This document shows positions 1 through 8,649 of a stretch of 64,000 nucleotides of DNA, in pieces. Under the pieces are notes generated by a model. It saw nothing but the letters and a program-made list of their open reading frames with translations, ran no database searches and had not been told where the DNA came from. A program made the position numbers and the translations under genes. The stretch's first letter is position 1; every line of letters starts with the position of its first letter. The stretch covers positions 18,373 through 82,372 of the forward strand of contig DASPGM010000014.1 in the NCBI GenBank assembly GCA_035620615.1, given 5' to 3'. This DNA is from CSP1-1 sp035620615 (GTDB lineage: Archaea; Thermoproteota; Nitrososphaeria; Nitrososphaerales; Nitrosopumilaceae).

Positions 1-596
1 GAATCTTCTAATGGTTTTTTCATTTCTGATTTAATCCATTCAGACAATACTGATTTGTATTTTGTTAACATCATTTTTTCTGAATGGGGAAGTAGGTATA
101 TCGCAATTAGCATCCAAGGACAATAAATTTCAGGGTTTTTTTGTACATCTTCAATTAATTTTTGTGCTGTTATCCATTTGATTTCAGAAATTTCATCTTT
201 AACCAAATTAAATTCAGAAGTTTTTTCAACTAATCCCAATAATGTGGCACAAATTTCATTCTCAGACCCTACATCTTTGTATGGCACATGATATTCAAAT
301 TTGAAAAGATAATCAAATTTACATGAAATCCCAACCTCTTCAGGCATTCTTCGTTCGGCTGATGATATGTAGGTCTCTTTTTCACGTGGATGGCTGGCTA
401 CAGTACCATCCCAATCGCCAGGCCATAGCATTTTACTTAAACTTCTTTTGGTGATGAGAAGTCTCCCCTCTTTATCTAATATTATTGCTGTAAAGGCTCT
501 ATGCAGTTTCCCATTTGGTAAGTGACATTTTACTTTCTCTTCTAGACCTATAGGATTATCATTTTTATCAACTAGAATCACAAATTCGTCTGCCAA
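1..596 (-). CDS. idi: Type 1 (Nudix) isopentenyl-diphosphate delta-isomerase, C-terminus cut by window edge
   Basis: The minus-strand frame from a TTG at 596 runs off the window start after about 198 codons. I chose TTG because AGGTGA, which overlaps the stop of the upstream kinase gene, lies seven bases before it. The protein aligns by eye with E. coli IDI, the enzyme that interconverts IPP and DMAPP. The metal-binding histidines (KCHLPNGKLHRAF, and the His of VASHP), the Nudix Glu (EEVG), the ENE motif and the PWM tryptophan are all present. The catalytic cysteine of the VCGHP motif (Cys67 in E. coli) is alanine here (VASHP). It is last in the eno-rps2-MEMO-mvk-ipk cluster, as expected for archaeal isoprenoid synthesis. 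The family is clear; isomerase activity is uncertain because of the missing cysteine. Confidence 0.85.
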   Translation of the reverse strand, partial: MADEFVILVDKNDNPIGLEEKVKCHLPNGKLHRAFTAIILDKEGRLLITKRSLSKMLWPGDWDGTVASHPREKETYISSAERRMPEEVGISCKFDYLFKFEYHVPYKDVGSENEICATLLGLVEKTSEFNLVKDEISEIKWITAQKLIEDVQKNPEIYCPWMLIAIYLLPHSEKMMLTKYKSVLSEWIKSEMKKPLED

Positions 597-603
597 TTTT
601 TGT

Positions 604-1341
604 TCACCTAAACAATGTACCCTCAAATTTTTTTCTTTTAATGGCATTTACAATTCTTGCTGGTTTATTTCCATTAACAAAAAAAACTTTTAATCCCATT
701 TTTGAAATTTTTAATGCTTCAGTTACTTTACGAGACATTCCTCCAGTAACATCCATAGAAGATTTTTTTATGAGTAATTTGTCATCCTTAAAATTAGAAA
801 TTAATCTTTTGGATTTTAAATCAGAATAAAGTCCATCTACGTTTAACACAAAAATCGTTAATCTTGGTCTTAATACTTTAGCAATCATTGTCATTATACT
901 ATCCCCGGATAATATGTAGGATTTTTTCTCCCCATACCATAAAGCATCTCCATATGTAACTGGAATTAAACCTGCGTTTGCAATCTCTGCCATCTGTTTA
1001 ATTTTTTTAATAGATGGCTTATTCCCCATAACAAAATCTGTAGGGGGAAGACAATAAGGATTTAAGTTATTTTTTAAAAATGAATCAAGTATTATACCAT
1101 TTAATTCCACCATTGAATTTTTGATAATTGATACTCCTCTAAGATCATATTTTTTTGGCTTGGTATGCATATTATATTTTACTGACCAATAATGACCAAA
1201 TGAACCTCCTCCATGTACAACAATAATATTTTCATCAATATTTTTTAAACTATGAATAATTCGATCAACAGTTTTCCGTCTAAGTGAGAGAGGTTTTTCC
1301 TTATTTGTAATAATTGAACCTCCGAGCTTAATTAAAATCAT
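604..1341 (-). CDS. Isopentenyl phosphate kinase
   Basis: This 245-residue amino-acid-kinase-fold protein phosphorylates isopentenyl phosphate to IPP in the modified archaeal mevalonate pathway. The N-terminal KLGGSIIT lysine/glycine loop and the GGGSFGH motif near residue 45-55 are visible; the histidine in that motif is the IPK hallmark that binds substrate phosphate. Length matches the family. It lies 25 bases downstream of mevalonate kinase and 7 bases upstream of the isomerase start, so the three form one transcription unit. Its ATG start is not contested by other starts. Confidence 0.93.
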   Translation of the reverse strand: MILIKLGGSIITNKEKPLSLRRKTVDRIIHSLKNIDENIIVVHGGGSFGHYWSVKYNMHTKPKKYDLRGVSIIKNSMVELNGIILDSFLKNNLNPYCLPPTDFVMGNKPSIKKIKQMAEIANAGLIPVTYGDALWYGEKKSYILSGDSIMTMIAKVLRPRLTIFVLNVDGLYSDLKSKRLISNFKDDKLLIKKSSMDVTGGMSRKVTEALKISKMGLKVFFVNGNKPARIVNAIKRKKFEGTLFR

Positions 1342-1366
1342 ATAATAATTTTCGCCAAATAGAGAG

Positions 1367-2314
1367 TTAAAAAGTATCCAGTCCCGTTATATCCATTTTA
1401 ACAGCAAAGCATTCGTGATTTTTACTATGAAGATTATTCAAAGTTTTTTCCAGATTTGATTTATCCACAAGTGCAATTATACATCCACCTTCACCTGCAC
1501 CAGTAATTTTTGATCCATATGACGTCTTGTTCGTTTCTTTAATCAAGTTAAAAAGAATTTCATTTGATACTCCAATTTGGTCAAGATATTTTTGATTAAG
1601 CATCATCATTTCCCCAAGTGATTTTAAATCTCCCGATTTAAATATCGATTTTACTTTTTCTATTAATTTTTTTTCTTCATCACATAATTCCGAAAATTTT
1701 TTTTCATTATGTGCTATGAAATCCCTGACCTTTGAAACCACAATTGAAGTTGAATGAGGAATCCTGGAATTTGCAATTACAAGATTAAGATCAATCTGTG
1801 TATTAATTTTCTTGTATCCATTTTCTTTGTCATATTCTATTATGCCTCCATATGTGCAGACAGTACAATCTGCCCCAGAAGTATTTTTAAAAATTGTTTT
1901 TTCTGCTTCTATTGCTAAATTTAGAATTTCTTCTTTAGAATATTTTGTAAAAAGCCCAGATATTGAACCTGCAGCAGCAACACAACACGCTGAAGATGAT
2001 CCAAGGCCAACTCCCGATGGTATATCTGACTCAATAATAATTTTAATTCCTCCGGAGTAATTGAATTTCTCTATCATTTTTTTAGCAATGTAAATGAAAG
2101 GTAGTAGAGGGGAATTGACATCTTCAATTGATTTTGATGATGGTACAGATATTTCTCCAAGGTTAGATTTTACAAAAATTATCTGTTCTTCACTTTTAAT
2201 TGAAGTTATTTTTACTCTTTTGTTAATGGAACAAAGTATTGCTTTTATTCCATAAACTACAAAATGTTCTCCAAATAGGATTACCTTTGCTGGGGCAGAA
2301 GCTATTGATTTCAA
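1367..2314 (-). CDS. mvk: Mevalonate kinase (GHMP family)
   Basis: The protein has 315 residues when started at the TTG at 2314, which overlaps the stop of the MEMO gene as TTGA. The open frame continues 48 codons further upstream, but that part lies inside the MEMO coding sequence and looks random. The N-terminus then reads MKSIASAPAKVILFGEH, the normal GHMP start. The GHMP ATP loop PSGVGLGSSSA and the C-terminal KITGAGEGGC glycine motif are present. It phosphorylates mevalonate in the cytoplasm, and the product feeds the pathway completed by the adjacent isopentenyl phosphate kinase. Confidence 0.93.
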   Translation of the reverse strand: MKSIASAPAKVILFGEHFVVYGIKAILCSINKRVKITSIKSEEQIIFVKSNLGEISVPSSKSIEDVNSPLLPFIYIAKKMIEKFNYSGGIKIIIESDIPSGVGLGSSSACCVAAAGSISGLFTKYSKEEILNLAIEAEKTIFKNTSGADCTVCTYGGIIEYDKENGYKKINTQIDLNLVIANSRIPHSTSIVVSKVRDFIAHNEKKFSELCDEEKKLIEKVKSIFKSGDLKSLGEMMMLNQKYLDQIGVSNEILFNLIKETNKTSYGSKITGAGEGGCIIALVDKSNLEKTLNNLHSKNHECFAVKMDITGLDTF

Positions 2315-3147
2315 GTGAAAATTATTGAGCCGTAGCCTACTACTGAACTTTTTTCTCCTGATATATCGCCACTTGTTGCATATTTTAGTAATTCTCCTTT
2401 TGAAGCACCTAGTTCTTTGCAAGCTGCCATTGTAGTTGCAATTGCTCCGTACCCACACGCTGTAATTTTCTTTTCATTTAATATTTTATAAAATCTGTCT
2501 ATATCTAATTCTAAAATGGGTTCAATCAATGCCTTATCTTGTTTATGTGCAAAATTATTTTCTTCATAATGAGTAAAATCGGAGGATCCAATTATCATTG
2601 AATTCTTTTTTGTAGCTATTTTAGCTATACATCTGCCAAGTTCAATTGCTGTGTTCTTGGTTTGATCAATCAAAGCTATTGGAAGTATTTTAAAACCCTT
2701 AGAAAAAACTTCTTGTAATATTGGAATTTGAACTTCTAAGCTATGTTCTTTGGTATGTGAAAAAAAATCTAATTCAATTATTTTTGAGATATTTGAAAGC
2801 TCTTTTGCTGATTCTGAATCCACTTCAATTTTTCCCAAAGGTGTTTCCCAGATACAATCTTTCATTGATGCGACATTGCACCCTATGCCCCAATGATTTG
2901 GGCCAATAATTATGAACAAATCAATTGGATTGGAAGATATTTTATAAAAAGAATGGCAAGCTATAGGGCCCGAATAAACATAACCGGCATGTGGACAAAT
3001 TATTCCAAAAATTTTTTCAGTGTTTTCTGATGGGGGAATTTTTCCTGGACCGTATGGATGTATAAAACAATCATGAACTAAACTTTTCAATTTTTTGGAT
3101 TCGCCGGGATAGAACATTCCGGCTACTGCCGGTGTTCTTATCTGCAT
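2311..3147 (-). CDS. MEMO1 family protein (archaeal AmmeMemoRadiSam system B homologue)
   Basis: This 278-residue protein belongs to the MEMO family, related in fold to class III extradiol dioxygenases. Motifs CPHAGYVYSGP (about residue 50), GPNHWG (about 85) and CGYGAI (about 236) supply the His/His/Cys metal-site residues known for MEMO. Its ATG overlaps the rps2 stop by one base (TAATG), and its stop overlaps the mevalonate kinase TTG. This conserved order in archaea (rps2, memo, mvk) is well known, but the biochemical role of archaeal MEMO is not settled. The family call is firm and the function open. Confidence 0.9.
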   Translation of the reverse strand: MQIRTPAVAGMFYPGESKKLKSLVHDCFIHPYGPGKIPPSENTEKIFGIICPHAGYVYSGPIACHSFYKISSNPIDLFIIIGPNHWGIGCNVASMKDCIWETPLGKIEVDSESAKELSNISKIIELDFFSHTKEHSLEVQIPILQEVFSKGFKILPIALIDQTKNTAIELGRCIAKIATKKNSMIIGSSDFTHYEENNFAHKQDKALIEPILELDIDRFYKILNEKKITACGYGAIATTMAACKELGASKGELLKYATSGDISGEKSSVVGYGSIIFT

Positions 3148-3773
3148 TATTCTATTTCCTCTTCTTCTGTAATTTTTGTTTCGAAATCATCGATTTCATA
3201 CTTCATTTGGTCATCACTTTTAATTTCCCCTTTTCCTAATAGTATTTCACGAGCTAATAGCCAGTAAATTGTAGCAAGAGATTTTCTTCCTCTATTATTA
3301 GCAGGAATTACAAGATCAATTTTTGAAGTAATATTATCCGTATTCGAAACGCCAATTACTGGTATTCCGGCATTTGTAGCCTCTGTAATTGCTTGGGCAT
3401 CAACCTGTGGATCAGATATGAGAACTAATTTTGGCTCAATATAATATGGTAAAGAAGGATTTGTTAAAGTCCCTGGCATAAATCTACCTAGCATCTTAGT
3501 AGCCCCAGTAATTTCACAAAATTTTTCAATTGGTGTATTAGCATATTCTCTTCCAGAACATACAATCACGTCTTCAATACTCACTCGATTGATAAATTTA
3601 GAGGCAGTTTGAATCCTTGCTAAAGTAATATCTAAATCCATCAAATAAAGTCCTTCAGGACTAGCTTGTGTTACATAAGGAATCATGAATTTTGTCTTAA
3701 CAGCTGTTCCAACCCTAATTCCAGTAGATAGGATTTTTTTCTTAATATCTGTAATTTCGTTTTGTTGGCTCAT
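3147..3773 (-). CDS. rps2: 30S ribosomal protein S2 (uS2)
   Basis: This 208-residue protein has the uS2 core of the archaeal/eukaryotic type: RIGTAVKTKFM near the N-terminus, CSGREYANTPIEKFCE, the GRFMPGTLTNP segment and the C-terminal LVIPANNRGRKSLATIYWLLARE helix (residues about 155-178). It ends in an acidic tail rich in Glu. It starts 10 bases after enolase and overlaps the MEMO gene by one base, so it belongs to the rpoN-eno-rps2 transcription unit. It is part of the small ribosomal subunit head. Confidence 0.96.
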   Translation of the reverse strand: MSQQNEITDIKKKILSTGIRVGTAVKTKFMIPYVTQASPEGLYLMDLDITLARIQTASKFINRVSIEDVIVCSGREYANTPIEKFCEITGATKMLGRFMPGTLTNPSLPYYIEPKLVLISDPQVDAQAITEATNAGIPVIGVSNTDNITSKIDLVIPANNRGRKSLATIYWLLAREILLGKGEIKSDDQMKYEIDDFETKITEEEEIE

Positions 3774-3782
3774 ACTGCGTTT

Positions 3783-5021
3783 TTAAATTTGTGCCATACC
3801 GCGTATTAAATCATGCTCTGATAGTCGAATAAGCTCATTTAATTTGGCTATTCTTTCACCTCCCACAACACCTACTTTTAGCATTTTAGAGTTAGTTCCA
3901 ATCCCTATATGTGAAATATGGGAATCTATGGATTCACCTGAGCGATGTGATGTGATTAAATTAATATTGTTTGATTTAGCTTCATCAGCAAATTCAAGTG
4001 CATCATAAAGGCTGCCTGCTTGGTTTACTTTTAGAATTGCTGCGTTACACGATTTTGTTTTTATTGCTTTTTTTAGAATTTGAGTGTTAGTTACTGTAAG
4101 ATCATCTCCAGTGATCATAGTATTAGGAAATTTGGATGTTAATTCAGCCATTTCTTCAAATGCTTCTTCATGTACTGCGTCTTCAGCATAAACTAGTTTG
4201 TATTTTTCAATAATATTAGACGTAAACTCAATTTGTTTTTCAGGAGTATTTTCAAAACCCCCTCTTTTATACTCATAAACCTTTTTTTGATTATTCCATT
4301 GTGTTGAGGAAGCAAAATCTACTCCTAAAGCTACTTCTTTACCCAAAGTATATCCTAAATTCTCACAGGCCTTTGCAGAAAGTTCGAGAGCCTTTTCGTT
4401 GCCTAACTTTGGGGCCCATCCGCCTTCATCTCCTCTGCCATTAGTAAATCCTGGATCCTCTTTTTGTAAAATGTTTCGTAATTCTTTATGAATTTCTAAA
4501 TTTGTTTCAATTGCATCTCGAATTGATTTTGATTCAATAGCACAAATTAAAATCTCTTGTATGTCAGGTGTTCCTGGGCCTGCATGAGCTCCTCCTCCAA
4601 GAATGTTTCCTAAAGGAACGGGGAATCTGAATTTTTTTTCATTTGAAATCATCTGAAACAAGGGTTTATCGAAAGTCTTGGCTGCTGACTCTAATGATGC
4701 AATGGTAACTGCAAAGGCAACTGCACCACCTATCTTGGAATAATTTGGACTGGGATCTAAAGTACGTATTAAGTCATGAATTAATTTAAGATCTGATGGA
4801 TCTTGTCCTAAGAATTTTTTTGAATTTTCCTTAATCACACGTAAACTTTTTTCAGGATTTTCATCTGGAAAACTAATAGCTTCATGTTTACCTACACTTG
4901 CTCCAGATGGTGCGCATACTCTTCCCATATGCGAATTATCAGAAATAACGTCAACTTCAATTGTTTTATTTCCTCTACTATTGTAAATTAATCTAGCATT
5001 AACAGATGTAATTTTTGGCAA
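3783..5021 (-). CDS. eno: Enolase (phosphopyruvate hydratase)
   Basis: This 412-residue glycolytic/gluconeogenic enzyme interconverts 2-phosphoglycerate and phosphoenolpyruvate. The start is the TTG at 5021, one base after the rpoN stop, giving MPKITSVNARLIYNSRGNKT as in other enolases. Catalytic and metal motifs are visible: GRGDEGGWAP, the AILKVNQAGS lysine loop and SHRSGESID near the C-terminus. Length is normal. Coupling between rpoN and rps2 is the conserved archaeal arrangement. Confidence 0.96.
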   Translation of the reverse strand: MPKITSVNARLIYNSRGNKTIEVDVISDNSHMGRVCAPSGASVGKHEAISFPDENPEKSLRVIKENSKKFLGQDPSDLKLIHDLIRTLDPSPNYSKIGGAVAFAVTIASLESAAKTFDKPLFQMISNEKKFRFPVPLGNILGGGAHAGPGTPDIQEILICAIESKSIRDAIETNLEIHKELRNILQKEDPGFTNGRGDEGGWAPKLGNEKALELSAKACENLGYTLGKEVALGVDFASSTQWNNQKKVYEYKRGGFENTPEKQIEFTSNIIEKYKLVYAEDAVHEEAFEEMAELTSKFPNTMITGDDLTVTNTQILKKAIKTKSCNAAILKVNQAGSLYDALEFADEAKSNNINLITSHRSGESIDSHISHIGIGTNSKMLKVGVVGGERIAKLNELIRLSEHDLIRGMAQI

Positions 5022-5022
5022 A

Positions 5023-5259
5023 CTACTCTAACTCAGATTGAACTTCAAGGTGTCTTCTTCGAATTGCTTCGTAAAAAGGAACAACTTGTTGAATTGTTTC
5101 AACTGAAGTTAACAACATTCTTCTACAACAATATCTTTCCATTCCCAAAGAGTTTAGGACTTTAGCTGGTTCTTCACCTGATTTTAATCGATTTTGATAA
5201 TCTTCAAATTTATCAGCAATTAAATTTCCACAAGTGAAGCATCTTACTGGAACAAGCAT
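5023..5259 (-). CDS. rpoN: DNA-directed RNA polymerase subunit N (Rpb10-like)
   Basis: This 78-residue zinc-binding polymerase subunit has the RCFTCGN knuckle at residues 6-12 and the paired cysteines of ERYCCRRM at about 41-48, as in Rpb10. It is the first gene of the minus-strand cluster that continues with eno, rps2, MEMO, mvk, ipk and idi. The stop is one base before the enolase TTG. Rpl13 and rps9, which often precede rpoN in archaea, are not here; tRNA-Leu lies just upstream on the other strand. Confidence 0.96.
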   Translation of the reverse strand: MLVPVRCFTCGNLIADKFEDYQNRLKSGEEPAKVLNSLGMERYCCRRMLLTSVETIQQVVPFYEAIRRRHLEVQSELE

Positions 5260-5310
5260 AATTTCGAAAAGTAATCAAGGATTATAAAAACCCTGCATGA
5301 CAACTTCGTT

Positions 5311-5395
5311 GCGGGTGTCGCCCAGCCTGGCCAAAGGCGCTAGCTTGAGGGGTTAGTCTCTTAGGAGTTCATGGGTTCAAATCCCATCACCCGCA
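5311..5395 (+). tRNA. tRNA-Leu (GAG anticodon)
   Basis: The sequence folds as a class II tRNA. The acceptor is GCGGGTG with CACCCGC, the anticodon arm CTAGC-TTGAGGG-GTTAG gives anticodon GAG, a long variable arm follows (CTC..GAG), and the T-arm is ATGGG-TTCAAAT-CCCAT. The discriminator is A and CCA is not encoded. No intron is seen. It lies between rpoN and the translin gene, on the opposite strand to both. Confidence 0.93.
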
Positions 5396-5426
5396 TTGAT
5401 TATTTTTGAATTTTTTTAACAGAATA

Positions 5427-6044
5427 TCAATTTCCATTAATTTTATTAAGAGAATTTATCAAATGTGCTCTCCTAATCTCTTCAGTAATAGCTGATCTAG
5501 CATCTTCAACCAATTTACGATTTACATCAAGTTTTCTCCTAGCTTCTTTTAGAATTTTATCATACATTGCAAATGGATACAAATGTAAGTAGAGATTTTC
5601 CATTATTTCAAAAATATTAGTGGCTTCTTTAGATTTTCCTACTCTAATATTATCAAAAACATATCTCTTTAATTCTCCTATCAGATCCATAAGCCCAAGT
5701 ACGTAGGCTTCATCTGATACCTTTAGAGATTCTACCGATGGAATAGGCTTGTTCTCAATTATTGCCAAAAATGCGTAGGCCTCCACCAATTCTTGTTCTG
5801 GAGTTATTAGATATCGTTTTAATTCTGAATTTGCTTTTTTTCTATATGTAGAAAGTAACACACTTGCTTTATGAACCATTTTTTTAGCGGAATCTAAATC
5901 CCCTTTATGAGCAGATATAATTGATTGACTGCACAAAATTACAACATCCCTGGTATTTTTTATTAAATATTCTCGTGAATCCTGAGACGTAGCTAATGAT
6001 TTTGCAACCTTATTTAATGAAGATTTAATGTTTTGTGAAGACAT
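5427..6044 (-). CDS. Translin family RNA-binding protein
   Basis: This 205-residue, mostly helical protein has the translin/TRAX signature: SREYLIKNTRDVV near the N-terminus, ELKRYVFDNIRVGK in the middle and NLYLHLYPFAMYDKILKEARRKLD (residues about 149-172). Eukaryotic translin and TRAX form the C3PO RNase, and archaeal members form related octamers. I cannot tell from the sequence whether this one keeps the TRAX catalytic glutamates. It starts with ATG at 6044 and is divergent from the surface protein at 6145. Confidence 0.85.
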   Translation of the reverse strand: MSSQNIKSSLNKVAKSLATSQDSREYLIKNTRDVVILCSQSIISAHKGDLDSAKKMVHKASVLLSTYRKKANSELKRYLITPEQELVEAYAFLAIIENKPIPSVESLKVSDEAYVLGLMDLIGELKRYVFDNIRVGKSKEATNIFEIMENLYLHLYPFAMYDKILKEARRKLDVNRKLVEDARSAITEEIRRAHLINSLNKINGN

Positions 6045-6080
6045 ACTATATGGCCATTAAAACTGAGATAAAGTCGTTTG

Positions 6081-6095
6081 CCAAAGCCCTTAATT
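6081..6095 (+). repeat. Partial copy of the intergenic 35-nt repeat (CCAAAGCCCTTAATT)
   Basis: These 15 bases equal the last 15 bases of the two longer repeat copies at 7289 and 8650. All three are intergenic. Here it lies between divergent genes, 50 bases before the start of the surface protein at 6145, so it could be a promoter element (TTAATT as a TATA-like box) rather than a mobile repeat. Confidence 0.5.
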
Positions 6096-6144
6096 CTAGA
6101 CTAGCAAGTTCATAAATGGTTTAATTGAGAACTTAATACAAATT

Positions 6145-7242
6145 TTGTTGAATAAAATAATTTTTCCTATGGTATTTTTACTAATTTTATTATTTAATCA
6201 AAATTATGCTCAAGCGGAAACTACGTGTAGTCAACAAAATTCAGGAATTCCTCCTTTTCAACTAAGGTCTGTTTTTTTCGTTGATTCAAACACTGGATGG
6301 GTAGTAGGAGGCGGTGGAACTGTACTCAAAACCACCGATGGTGGAACAACATGGATTCAACAAACATCTAATACCTCTCAAGAACTCAATTCTGTTTTTT
6401 TTGTTGATTCAAGTACTGGATGGGCAGTAGGTGATGGAGCTTTTGGCGTAAATATAATTAAAACAGTAAATGGTGGTACAACTTGGACTACCATAAACTC
6501 TGGCTTTCTTGGAACTCTTAATTCTGTTTTTTTTGTTGATTCAAACTCTGGATGGGCAGTAGGTGGTGATGGAATACTACATACTACAAATGGTGGGAAC
6601 ACATGGAGTGCACAGTCAGCATTTCCAGGCTCATCTCTCGATTTTGTTGATTCAAATACTGGTTGGGCTGGAGGCGGTTCGATGGTAGCAAAAACAACAA
6701 ATGGTGGTACGACATGGACTCCCCAAAGCACAGGCATAAGTATTTCAATCAACTCTGTCGATTTTGTTGATTCAAATACTGGTTGGGTAGTGGGTAGTGC
6801 TCAAAGAATACTGAAAACAACGGATGGCGGTACAACATGGACTCTCCAAAACATCGGTTTTTCTTTAGATCAACTGCGTTCTGTCGATTTTATTGATTCA
6901 AGTACTGGATGGGTAGTGGGTTATGATGCCTTAGCATCTAGTAACTTAATACTAAAGACCACTGATGGCGGTACAACATGGACTCCACAAACCTCTGGAA
7001 CTACCAACTTTCTATGGTCTGTTGATTTTGTTAATTCAAGTACTGGTTGGACAGTAGGTGTAGGAGCATTAATACTCAAATGTACATCGTCGCTCCAAAA
7101 TGGTCAAGTCATTGGTGGAAAAATAATTCCAATAGAAACAACTAGTTTAATCCTAGCAGGTGCTCAAATATTCACTTGGATGATTCCTGTTTTAGTATCT
7201 GGAATAGGAATTGGTTTGATAGTATTTAGAAAGAGAATCTAA
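6145..7242 (+). CDS. Secreted, membrane-anchored beta-propeller protein with YCF48/BNR-type repeats
   Basis: The protein has 365 residues from a TTG at 6145 (a second TTG follows immediately). An N-terminal signal peptide ends near residue 25. Seven tandem repeats of about 40-45 residues follow, each of the form SVFFVDSNTGWVVG..ILKTTDGGTTW, which is the Ycf48/BNR pattern and should close into a propeller. The C-terminus has GGKIIPIETTSLILAGAQ, a hydrophobic helix and an RKRI stop, a layout I recognise from thaumarchaeal surface proteins anchored in the membrane. No enzymatic residues stand out. Role unknown; ligand or protein binding outside the cell is the reasonable guess. Confidence 0.8.
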   Translation: MLNKIIFPMVFLLILLFNQNYAQAETTCSQQNSGIPPFQLRSVFFVDSNTGWVVGGGGTVLKTTDGGTTWIQQTSNTSQELNSVFFVDSSTGWAVGDGAFGVNIIKTVNGGTTWTTINSGFLGTLNSVFFVDSNSGWAVGGDGILHTTNGGNTWSAQSAFPGSSLDFVDSNTGWAGGGSMVAKTTNGGTTWTPQSTGISISINSVDFVDSNTGWVVGSAQRILKTTDGGTTWTLQNIGFSLDQLRSVDFIDSSTGWVVGYDALASSNLILKTTDGGTTWTPQTSGTTNFLWSVDFVNSSTGWTVGVGALILKCTSSLQNGQVIGGKIIPIETTSLILAGAQIFTWMIPVLVSGIGIGLIVFRKRI

Positions 7243-7288
7243 ATTATTAGAAAAACTATAGCTTCATTAAATTAATTTTAAGTCATAT

Positions 7289-7323
7289 TTTATACCCAAA
7301 ACATATTTCCAAAGCCCTTAATT
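7289..7323 (+). repeat. 35-nt intergenic repeat, copy 1
   Basis: This 35-base sequence begins TTTATACCCAAAAC and ends CCAAAGCCCTTAATT. It recurs at 8650-8684 with a single mismatch. It lies downstream of the propeller gene and upstream (in its own direction) of a minus-strand 42-residue gene. It has no obvious internal dyad, so a terminator hairpin is unlikely. Confidence 0.6.
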
Positions 7324-7363
7324 CATTTCTAAATTCTATGCCTAAATATTGAGTTTTTTCAAA

Positions 7364-7492
7364 TTAATTTCCATAGTAAAAAGGATGACAATCGCAACTA
7401 CATCCAATAACACAATTCATTCTCTTACAGTCATCACATGCTTTTTTGGTATAAAATGAGTTGTTAGGATATTTGTAAAACTTTTTGTGCAT
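7364..7492 (-). CDS. 42-residue cysteine-rich peptide, probable metal binder
   Basis: An ATG at 7492 opens a 42-codon frame. It encodes CDDCKRMNCVIGCSCDC at residues 19-35, that is seven cysteines spaced C-x2-C-x4-C-x3-C-x-C-x-C pattern-wise, followed by HPFYYGN and TAA. Such density in an AT-rich genome is unlikely by chance and suggests zinc or iron-sulfur binding. No homologue is recalled. It occupies most of the otherwise empty 7243-7650 interval. Confidence 0.6.
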   Translation of the reverse strand: MHKKFYKYPNNSFYTKKACDDCKRMNCVIGCSCDCHPFYYGN

Positions 7493-7650
7493 ATTTTTTA
7501 AAAACCATTAATTTTATAAAAAGTTCTATATGTTTTTCTGAACAAAATAATTTTTCTTCATTTATTCTCATCTTTTCTCATTAATTTTTTAAAAAAATGT
7601 TCATACTGCACATAAGACAACTTTTGTCCCATTTATTTTAAATCAAGTTA

Positions 7651-8631
7651 ATGAATAGTATTGGTAAGGCAAAAAACAATTCATCAAAACGGTTGACGTT
7701 AGGCGAAATTGTTTTGTTTACAGTAGCATTTTCAATGATTACTGCAGCAGCAACTTTTGGCTTAACTACTGACATCATGGCAAATGCAGCAAAACCACAA
7801 AAAGTAATCGAATACAGTAATGGGTATCCAAGTGGTGCTCATGAAAACCTGAATATTCACGGCAAGACAGCAGACTATAATTGTGATTCTAGCCCAGGTG
7901 GAAAATCGGTATTCATACTTGAAAATGGTGACTCTACAATCCAATATGTCTCAAACAAGAAATCCTCTGTAACTGAACTAGTTGCAAACGATCCTTGTGA
8001 TAGTGCATTTGATGGTGATCCTGTTGAGGTTCAGATTCCATCTGAAGAACAGGGTTACTATGTATTTGCTAGAGTACCTGGCAATCATCAAAACACTGGA
8101 GGACAAAGCTCTCTAATCATGGTACCAAACCCAAACATAGAGGCTTGTAATGATACAGTAGAAGGAAATCCAGATTTTGGTGATCTTACTTCATGTCCTG
8201 ACGATCCCTTAAACGAGGATCTGTTGGCATTGGGTTTGATTACATCAAATGGAGTCTATGATCTTGTAGACCAAGAGTTTGTACAAGTAGACAATTCTGG
8301 AAATGAGCAAGGCAAGGGTCAAGGCAAAAGCACAGCAGTTGACATTACTGGTCTATTTCTTTGGACAGGTGATGTATGTGATGATAGCTTTGACACCAAC
8401 GGTGATGGAAGCATTACAGTTGATGATGTATTAGTTGACCTAAATGGCGATGGAGTAATTGATGACGCAGATTTGGCAATATACCTAGAGACTAATTGTA
8501 CTCATTTTGATAGTGAATGGGTCTTTAGCGTAGCAGATTTGGTAGTTGTTGATCACGAAATAACTAACGATGGTGTAAAATTGTTAAAACTTAGATTCTA
8601 TCCAGTTTCTACAACTGAATTTAATAGATAG
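7651..8631 (+). CDS. Exported protein with EF-hand/dockerin-like calcium motifs
   Basis: This 326-residue protein has a hydrophobic N-terminal segment (about residues 18-40) typical of a signal or anchor. Near residues 248-275 two Asp-rich loops, DTNGDGSITVDD and DLNGDGVIDDAD, match the DxNxDGxIxxxD calcium loop of dockerins and EF-hands. The rest is acidic beta-rich sequence with a GKGQGKS linker. No C-terminal anchor is seen. It starts at ATG with AT-rich DNA upstream. Function unknown; a calcium-stabilised surface or secreted protein is likely. Confidence 0.7.
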   Translation: MNSIGKAKNNSSKRLTLGEIVLFTVAFSMITAAATFGLTTDIMANAAKPQKVIEYSNGYPSGAHENLNIHGKTADYNCDSSPGGKSVFILENGDSTIQYVSNKKSSVTELVANDPCDSAFDGDPVEVQIPSEEQGYYVFARVPGNHQNTGGQSSLIMVPNPNIEACNDTVEGNPDFGDLTSCPDDPLNEDLLALGLITSNGVYDLVDQEFVQVDNSGNEQGKGQGKSTAVDITGLFLWTGDVCDDSFDTNGDGSITVDDVLVDLNGDGVIDDADLAIYLETNCTHFDSEWVFSVADLVVVDHEITNDGVKLLKLRFYPVSTTEFNR

Positions 8632-8649
8632 ATCTACTTTTTTCTTTTT

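Noticed and set aside
2315..2458. Upstream extension of the mevalonate kinase frame by 48 codons
   Set aside because: The extension lies inside the MEMO gene, has random-looking basic composition, and the TTGA overlap start gives the normal kinase N-terminus.
6378..6752. Long open frame antisense to the beta-propeller repeats
   Set aside because: It only mirrors the repeat codons of the plus-strand gene (Pro/Ser/Thr-rich) and has no start context or family features.
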